Shown: in pieces, positions 58,349 to 64,000 of the stretch
Layout: each line of letters begins with the position of its first letter
How positions within the stretch are numbered: the first letter of the stretch is position 1
Assembly (NCBI GenBank): GCA_033807695.1
Contig: CM066303.1
Coordinates: 1,550,001-1,614,000 of the forward strand
Source of the DNA: Daedaleopsis sinensis
Lineage: Eukaryota > Basidiomycota > Agaricomycetes > Polyporales > Polyporaceae
DNA length: 64,000 bases
Direction of reading: 5' to 3'
The notes under the pieces: generated by a model
Database searches by the model: none
What the model was told of the DNA's origin: nothing
What the model saw: the letters and a program-made list of their open reading frames with translations, nothing else
Program-made: the position numbers and the translations under genes

Positions 58349-61300
58349 CACGTCTTCCCCATCCGTGATTGGCACGATTCCGATTCGTAGACGCTCGCCC
58401 CGGCTGATCACATCCATCCACGACCTCTCCCGGTCTCCCCAGCAACCACTCGCGATATCGTCCACAACGGGGCCCGTCGCCACGACGACCCCCTACGCCC
58501 CCCTTTTTCGCCCGTGTAGCTAGTATCCTCGCCATATCGCGCTCATACTATGCAGGTTGTACCCGTCGACGAGCACAGAAGGCACAGAAGGCTCAGAATG
58601 CTGCGAGAGGACACCTGCGAGCCATCAAGGCACTAGCAGCGATGATACATTACGGCAGCCAGGCACTTCGAATTCGGCATCAGTCGAGACGGAAACGCGG
58701 CATCCTCGAGCCTCCATGATGTTTGCACAAGTCCGAGGCCGCTGGGGAGGATGTCGTCCTCACTCAGCACCCAGCACCCCACCACCACGCATCATCGCTT
58801 GATTGCCTCGCGAACACTGTGCGCGAATGGAAGAAGTAACAAGTGTGGCAAATAGAGAACAAGCGACGAGACAACCGTCAACATTAATGCGGCCGGCAAG
58901 TTTGCAGAAGCGCACATGATCAGTGCGCCCGTCTTACTCAACGGCGAACACGTTGACAGATGCGCTCGCAACATTCGTGTTTCCCACTTGTCTCCCACTG
59001 ACAGAAACTGTCCCTAGTTGATTGGTTCAAGCACCGACGAGCTGGCAGCTCTACACGGGCGAAACGCCCCGTGTTGACCCGACCCTCCTTGCGCTAGCTA
59101 CGAATTCCGAAAGATGCTCGGTTCTGGTTGCGGCCAATCTGCACGCTTATTCTCGCCGTTCGGCGTTGGTACTTAAATACGTCAGTTTGCAACTGCCGAG
59201 GTACGAGCTCGGCAGCGCACTATAGAGCGCACTCTGAGTCTCACAGTTTGGCTTGCTGATCCTCCAGGCTCCGACATTTTCCCGCTGCCCCCCGTCGTCC
59301 ACACGACTTCTAAATCCATCCCGTGGTTACTTGCAACTGATGCGAGTTTTATCATACTGGCAAGGAATGGCGGCCACGACTTTTGACTTGGACGCAGCTC
59401 CTCAGCTCTTCGACCACTGTCAGTGCCGGTCCTGAAACGTGAAAGATGTGCGCTATACTTCCCAAAGGACCCATCATAACGCACTCTATCACTGCGTCGG
59501 GATGCGCTAACACAGTATCAACAGGCATCAGGTATGTACTATCTCTCCTGGAGCTTTTGCATCAAGCATACGAATGAGATGCATTGGAACATACAATGTA
59601 TGTATCATGTACTGACATGCCATTGCTTAGTGCTATGCGGCCCGCGATAATCTTCGACGGTGCGCCGCAGTGATGATAATCACTCGAGATCTGCGCAGTT
59701 GTCGGGGGACCAATGAGGCTACGCATCGCCATCGTCGAGCGATACAGATACACTCGTAACAGTGCGGGGAAGTGTTGCACGGGGTGGTGTTGCTCAAGCA
59801 GTGATAGCGCGCAGCTGAGGGGTGGTCATCGCATCTATGTCAAACGCTGGACACTCATATGTGCGTCGCCAGGCTCACGCAGTGTAGACGCATTCCGACG
59901 GCCACTCAAAGATCATCAAGATGATATATGCCTTTCAAAGATATCGGAGGTGGACATGGAAGTCCGGCTTCTAGCTCGCTCGCTCACCAGCATGTACCGC
60001 TCCTCCTCCTCCTCCGTCCGCTGGCCACACTTTCGATCCACATTTCCATCCGTACATCCACTCGTCGGTGTCGCAGTTCGCCCGCGGACGCGAGTCCGGA
60101 CCGCCCCGCACCGACAACTCCATTCGCCCATCCGCCCCGCCGTCTGTGGCTATCATCACACAGTCGTGCTACGGAGAGATGCTCTCCAACACACGACCGC
60201 GCGCATCTCAGTTCTACGCCCACCGCTCCACTTTCTGTTTCAGGCTCTTGAGGTCTTCTCGACCTCAATTTCCCGCTGCACCGCCACCTGCACGCTCTCG
60301 ATCGTTGCTGCCCTGAGATGTCACGGTCTTCCCGAGCTCTCTTGCGCACCAGTGGCACCCGCCGCTCGAATGATAATATTAATGTCGCGAAGCCTTCGAG
60401 TCGGACTGCGGATGCGGATGTCTCCTTGGCAGCGCTCGAGATCATAGAGGGCAGCAGTTCAGCAGCAGAGGGGGCACCCTCGTTCAGTGATGTTATCATG
60501 CATATGCTGAGGCGGTATGTGCTCTTGAGTGGCTTCTAGTACGTATGCTCACATCGCTTCTTCTAGACATCTGAGGCTCTCTCTGACTCGCTGCCCCTTA
60601 GCTGGGACTGAGCGCTGTTGGCGTAGAGGTCACTCCGCTATCCCCCACTGGGTTTGCAAGTTAGGTCGCCGAACTCAGGACTTGGGTGAGTCTATGACCA
60701 TGAGCGGCACCGTTCAAATCCGAACGACTACGCTACCGCGCAATATAAGCTACGTACAGAGCTCGGTGAGCACTATCTGTGATGCAGATAGCTATTAGCC
60801 CGGGATGGCCCGGGATGGCTCCCGAATTCTGACGCGTCGCAGATGGTACATATCTAATCGTAAGTGTCGCCCGTTCGCTCGCCGTCCGTCTCTCTCACGC
60901 CGGCGCCCAGGACCACATTCGCACGGGGGCTGCCAACCGACACTCACGGTGTGTCGTAGGTCCGAGAGGTCATGCCGTACGTATGGCTGGCTCGTGCTCG
61001 ACGACCGGTCGATGCTGCGCGTCATCGCCATACTCATAACTGTTAGACGTCAAGCTCGAGCTCATGCTCAAGCCCATGCATGATGCAGTGATGGGTAGAG
61101 GTGCTACCATGCATGCTCTCCAGAGTTCTAAAGACCTCTCGGACGTGTGCAACTCCGGATCGAGGGATCATGATGCATTGAATTGACAGCAAGTTGGACA
61201 GATGCCTAGTACCCTCTATCAGCCACCGTCGACGTTCGAACGGACAGATGTGAATATGCGCACTGGAGAGCACAGGCACTGCAGCTAGCAGTGGACACGA

Positions 61301-62376
61301 AACATCAAATGTCATATGTTATGTCCGAGTCGACGTCGACCTCCAGCATCGATCAGCCCGTTGGCGACTTGGCGTGACATTGCACTGCCGCGATGGAAGT
61401 CGGCTGCATCGTCACGGTACGTATACACGGCCTCACCAGCGAGCGAGATTCGCCTAGCTGCCGCATTCGACGGTATGTGGTTGGAGGGCGGGCGCTTCCA
61501 TGGGAAATGCGAGAAGATGCCAATCGCATCGACAGATATTATTAGTTGGTAGTATACTGCTCTTGCGCAACGCGCTCTTCAGACTGTTCCTTTTCGTCTC
61601 TATTCGAATCGAACATCGGAGCTGAGATCAAGCTCATGGGGATGGAGACAAGAGAGACGACTGCCCAATAATATATACACCGCATATGCACAACTACTAC
61701 TACTAACTACTTAGTACTGAGTACGGGTACTACGCGGCATGCTAATGTCTACCTACAAACGTACACAACGAACGGGAGCCTGTACGATTAGCTACTGCGA
61801 ACAACCTAGGCCTGATGCCTGAGCGTGTCGGCCTGCATCCACTGCGAGCCATCCCATCCACTGCGAGCCATCCCATCCCATCCTATCCCATCCCATCCAA
61901 CCGTCGAGCCCTATCCTGGATCCGGAGCGGACGATCCATCCCCTCATCCAGCCCTCACCCTCACCCCAGCACACGCGCGCAAGAGCAGACTTAGATACAA
62001 CACGGATTACGACGATGTGCAGGGAGCGGCATTCAAGAGGTATAAGTTAGCCGGCCGCGGCGGAGCCTGCGCCTCGCCGGCGGTCCGAGACGCCATCGCC
62101 CCCACGGCGGAAACGGCAGGAATTTGGAGTGCAAGAAGGGTCGGGATAGACTGCACGACGGAAGGGGAGGACCAAGTTGAGGATGAGGATGAGGACCAGG
62201 ATGAGGACCGGGAGAGGGAGAAATGCGGTGCCGGGAGAGAGCGCGGCGGGAAGGCGGAGGTTGCGGGTGGGATTGGGATTGGGATTGGAATAGGGATGCG
62301 AACGACCATCGAGATCGAAGGGAAGTGCGACTTGTCGTGGGACGGGGGAGGGGAGGGGTTCGAGGAACGAGGGGTA
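58349..62376. other. Long stretch without a supported gene
   Basis: About 4 kb. A 244-codon plus-strand frame (59713-60447) is open in more than one frame, and its content (Arg/Ser-rich, no motif) does not look like a conserved protein. A CCATC microsatellite is at 61850-61902. The minus strand at 62007-62376 is Ser/Pro-rich read-through of the kelch gene 3' flank. Confidence 0.4.
61836..61902. repeat. CCATC-type microsatellite with a short tandem duplication
   Basis: A duplicated CATCCACTGCGAGCCATCC unit is followed by about eight (CCATC/CCATT-like) pentamers. Confidence 0.85.
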
Positions 62377-64000
62377 TCACTCGACATCGATGTGGAAGCT
62401 GGTCACCTGCGGCAGGTACGCCGCGCCGGCGAGGTCCAGTATGTGCACGTCGTCGAAGACCTCGATGCCGTTGAAGCCCCCGAAGATGAAGACGCGGCTG
62501 TCTGCGAGGCACGCGGCGTGGTATCCGCGCGCAGAAGCTGGTCTGCCCGCGACCTGCCGGGGCTCGTACTGTAATGAGACTGACCGAGTGCGTGTGCGTC
62601 AGTGCCACAGGACGTGAAAGAGCATAGCAGGGAGGGGGACGCACCGAGGTTGAAGAGCAGGAGGTCGGACATGTACGAGCTGCCGTCGTGCCCGCCGTAG
62701 ATGAACAGATACGAGCCCACCTGCGTCGCAGTGTGCGACAGCCGCTTGTGGCTCTCTCCGAGCTTGACCAGACTCCAGAGGAGGGAATCTAGCGGAGCGA
62801 CCGGTGAGCTCGCCTCGATAAAGGTAGGGCAGGACAACGATACGACGCACCGAGGTTCAGACACCAGATGTCCGCGAAGCACTCCCGTCCGTCGCTGCCG
62901 CCTACGACGACCATGACATTGCCGATGAGGTTCGCAGTGTGGTAGCCCCGCGCGGTCGGCTTCTTCCCCTTCGTCTCGATCTGCTCCCACCGAAGCCTGT
63001 CGGCCGGGCCGCTGATATCCAGAGTCCAGACGTCGTTCAGCGCGGTGCTGCCGTTTCCGCCCCCGAAGATCCAGAGCTTGTTCTTGTACAGAACGGAGGT
63101 GTGTGCGCGGCGGGGGGGAGGGATCACGGAGCCTTCTGGGAGCACGGGGTGGACCCATTTCCGCATGACGGTGTCGAGGATGTACACCTCGTTGTAGTAC
63201 GCGGGGCCTTCGCCGCCGCCAAAGACCACGAGTCTACGGTCGACTAGAGTTGCTGTATGCGCGCGACATGGGGGAGGAATTTCGCCAGTTACGTCTGGAT
63301 GTGTCCATTGCATCGTCTCTACAGGACAGAAGTGATTAGCGATGTTCCGACATACGGGGAGAATGCGGGGTAACAGTCCAGGCTTCCTCAATAGGCTGTC
63401 AAAAGGCACGTATGTGATCCTTCGAGCTGAACACATCCACCCATTGCAACCCGAACAATGCACAAGCGTAGGAACCTCGAATGCTACACTCGACGACATC
63501 GACGTACCGGTATTGAAGCAGAACACATCTCTCCAGCACGCCCTCTCGTCGCACCCTCCAAATGTCCACGCAACGTTGTCGATCAGCGTGACGCTGTGTG
63601 CGCGGGTTCCGTGCATAGGCATCGCGCCGTACATGGGGGCGCGGCTCCAATGCATGAGCGTCGCCGGCGCGGGCTCCGCGTCCTTCGCGTGCGGGAGGTG
63701 CGGGGTGTTCCTCGTCTTGTGCGTCGGGGGCACCGCCGAGCCCTTCCCGCTCTTGCCCTCCCGCCCCTCCCGCTCCCGCCCGCTCTTTTCGCCCTCTCTG
63801 TCCTTGTCCCGGTCCCTCTCCTTCACCGTCGCGGGGGAGCCCGACCGCGGCCTTCGGGGGGTGGTGACCCCGCTGAGCGTGTCCCCGCTTGCGGAGCGGG
63901 TCGTGGAAGACCGCACGAGGGTAGAGGGCGACCGCTGGCTCGCGACAGATGGGGTGCGTGGAGGCGCGCCGGCACTACCTAGGCTGGTCGTACTCGTTGA
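62377..64000 (-). CDS. Kelch-repeat beta-propeller protein, 5' end beyond window
   Basis: Exons readable: 63508-64000 (continues off the right edge), 62851-63317, 62645-62788, 62377-62579. The N-terminal part is Ser/Thr/Pro- then Arg/Lys/Glu-rich (KERDRDKDREGEK), followed by kelch blades: RAHSVTLIDNVAWTFGGCDE, CRAHTATLVDRRLVVFGGGE, RRAHTSVLYKNKLWIFGGGN, GYHTANLIGNVMVVVGGSDG, LSHTATQVGSYLFIYGGHDG, GYHAACLADSRVFIFGGFNG. Each has the GG doublet, with conserved Tyr/Trp spacing. That makes six blades, typical of fungal kelch/Tea1- or Kel1-like scaffold proteins in polarity and signalling; the precise orthology is not decided. Stop TGA at 62377-62379. The intron at 63318-63507 is longer (190 nt) than the others. 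Confidence 0.88.

Noticed and set aside
59713..60447. 244-codon plus-strand frame with an ATG start
   Set aside because: Other frames are open too, the content is Arg/Ser-rich with no motif, and no splice partner was found. Kept as uncertain non-coding.
61825..62574. 249-codon plus-strand frame crossing a microsatellite
   Set aside because: It begins in a CCATC repeat, contains GIGIGIGI low complexity and runs antisense into the kelch gene.

Overview
The window reads as nuclear DNA of a filamentous basidiomycete, most likely a wood-decay agaricomycete close to the polypores. Genes are split by many short GT-AG introns (typically 50-70 nt, often with a CTCAC/CTGAC-like branch site). The protein families fit that group: DUF6533 membrane proteins, several old yellow enzymes, Plavaka-type transposase, DUF6698, and an SMP-domain stress protein. 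I saw no prokaryotic operon, CRISPR array, rRNA or tRNA.

Layout. 0-0.8 kb: 3' part of an SMP-domain gene. 1.3-5.3 kb: two tandem old yellow enzyme (OYE) genes on the minus strand, each with six exons at identical intron positions. 6.1-11.2 kb: two DUF6533 seven-helix-type membrane protein genes. 12.9-14.3 kb: a third, plus-strand OYE whose catalytic Tyr and facial-selectivity Trp are replaced. 14.7-16.4 kb: a third DUF6533 gene. 17.3-17.9 kb: small heat shock protein (sHSP) copy 1. 18.7-22.2 kb: Mediator subunit Med22 and an Osh4/Kes1-like oxysterol-binding protein with a TA-flanked MITE in one intron. 23.1-26.3 kb: METTL14-like m6A methyltransferase subunit with a Gly/Met/Asn-rich tail.

27-30.7 kb: sHSP copy 2 and a DUF6533 3' fragment, part of a 1.5-kb segmental duplication that abuts a truncated, frameshifted pseudogene of the RNA polymerase I second-largest subunit. 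31.1-32.0 kb: an uncharacterised protein with a PD-(D/E)XK-like motif. 32.5-44.2 kb: a large Plavaka-type DNA transposon region. It has an apparently intact 996-codon-scale transposase, then decayed exon fragments of host genes (a C2H2 zinc finger, PRP8, importin-beta), then a DUF6698 gene with a long VPQV-type repeat. 44.4-45.4 kb: truncated 5' end of another transposon-type gene. 45.6-48.6 kb: sHSP copy 3 and a complete DUF6533 gene, the parent-like copy of the duplication. 49.7-50.1 kb: an OYE 3' pseudogene copied from the third OYE locus.

50.4-51.5 kb: an NmrA-like reductase. 52.7-54.2 kb: a PARP-type ADP-ribosyltransferase. 56.5-58.1 kb: a secreted Ala/Asn-repeat protein. 62.4-64.0 kb: a kelch-repeat protein cut by the right edge.

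The common theme is local duplication and transposon-driven shuffling. OYE, DUF6533 and sHSP units have been copied several times within 45 kb, each sHSP copy keeping its heat shock element, while a Plavaka element carries pieces of essential housekeeping genes. Exon coordinates were worked out by hand from splice signals and reading-frame continuity. No database search was run, so family names rest on recognised motifs.
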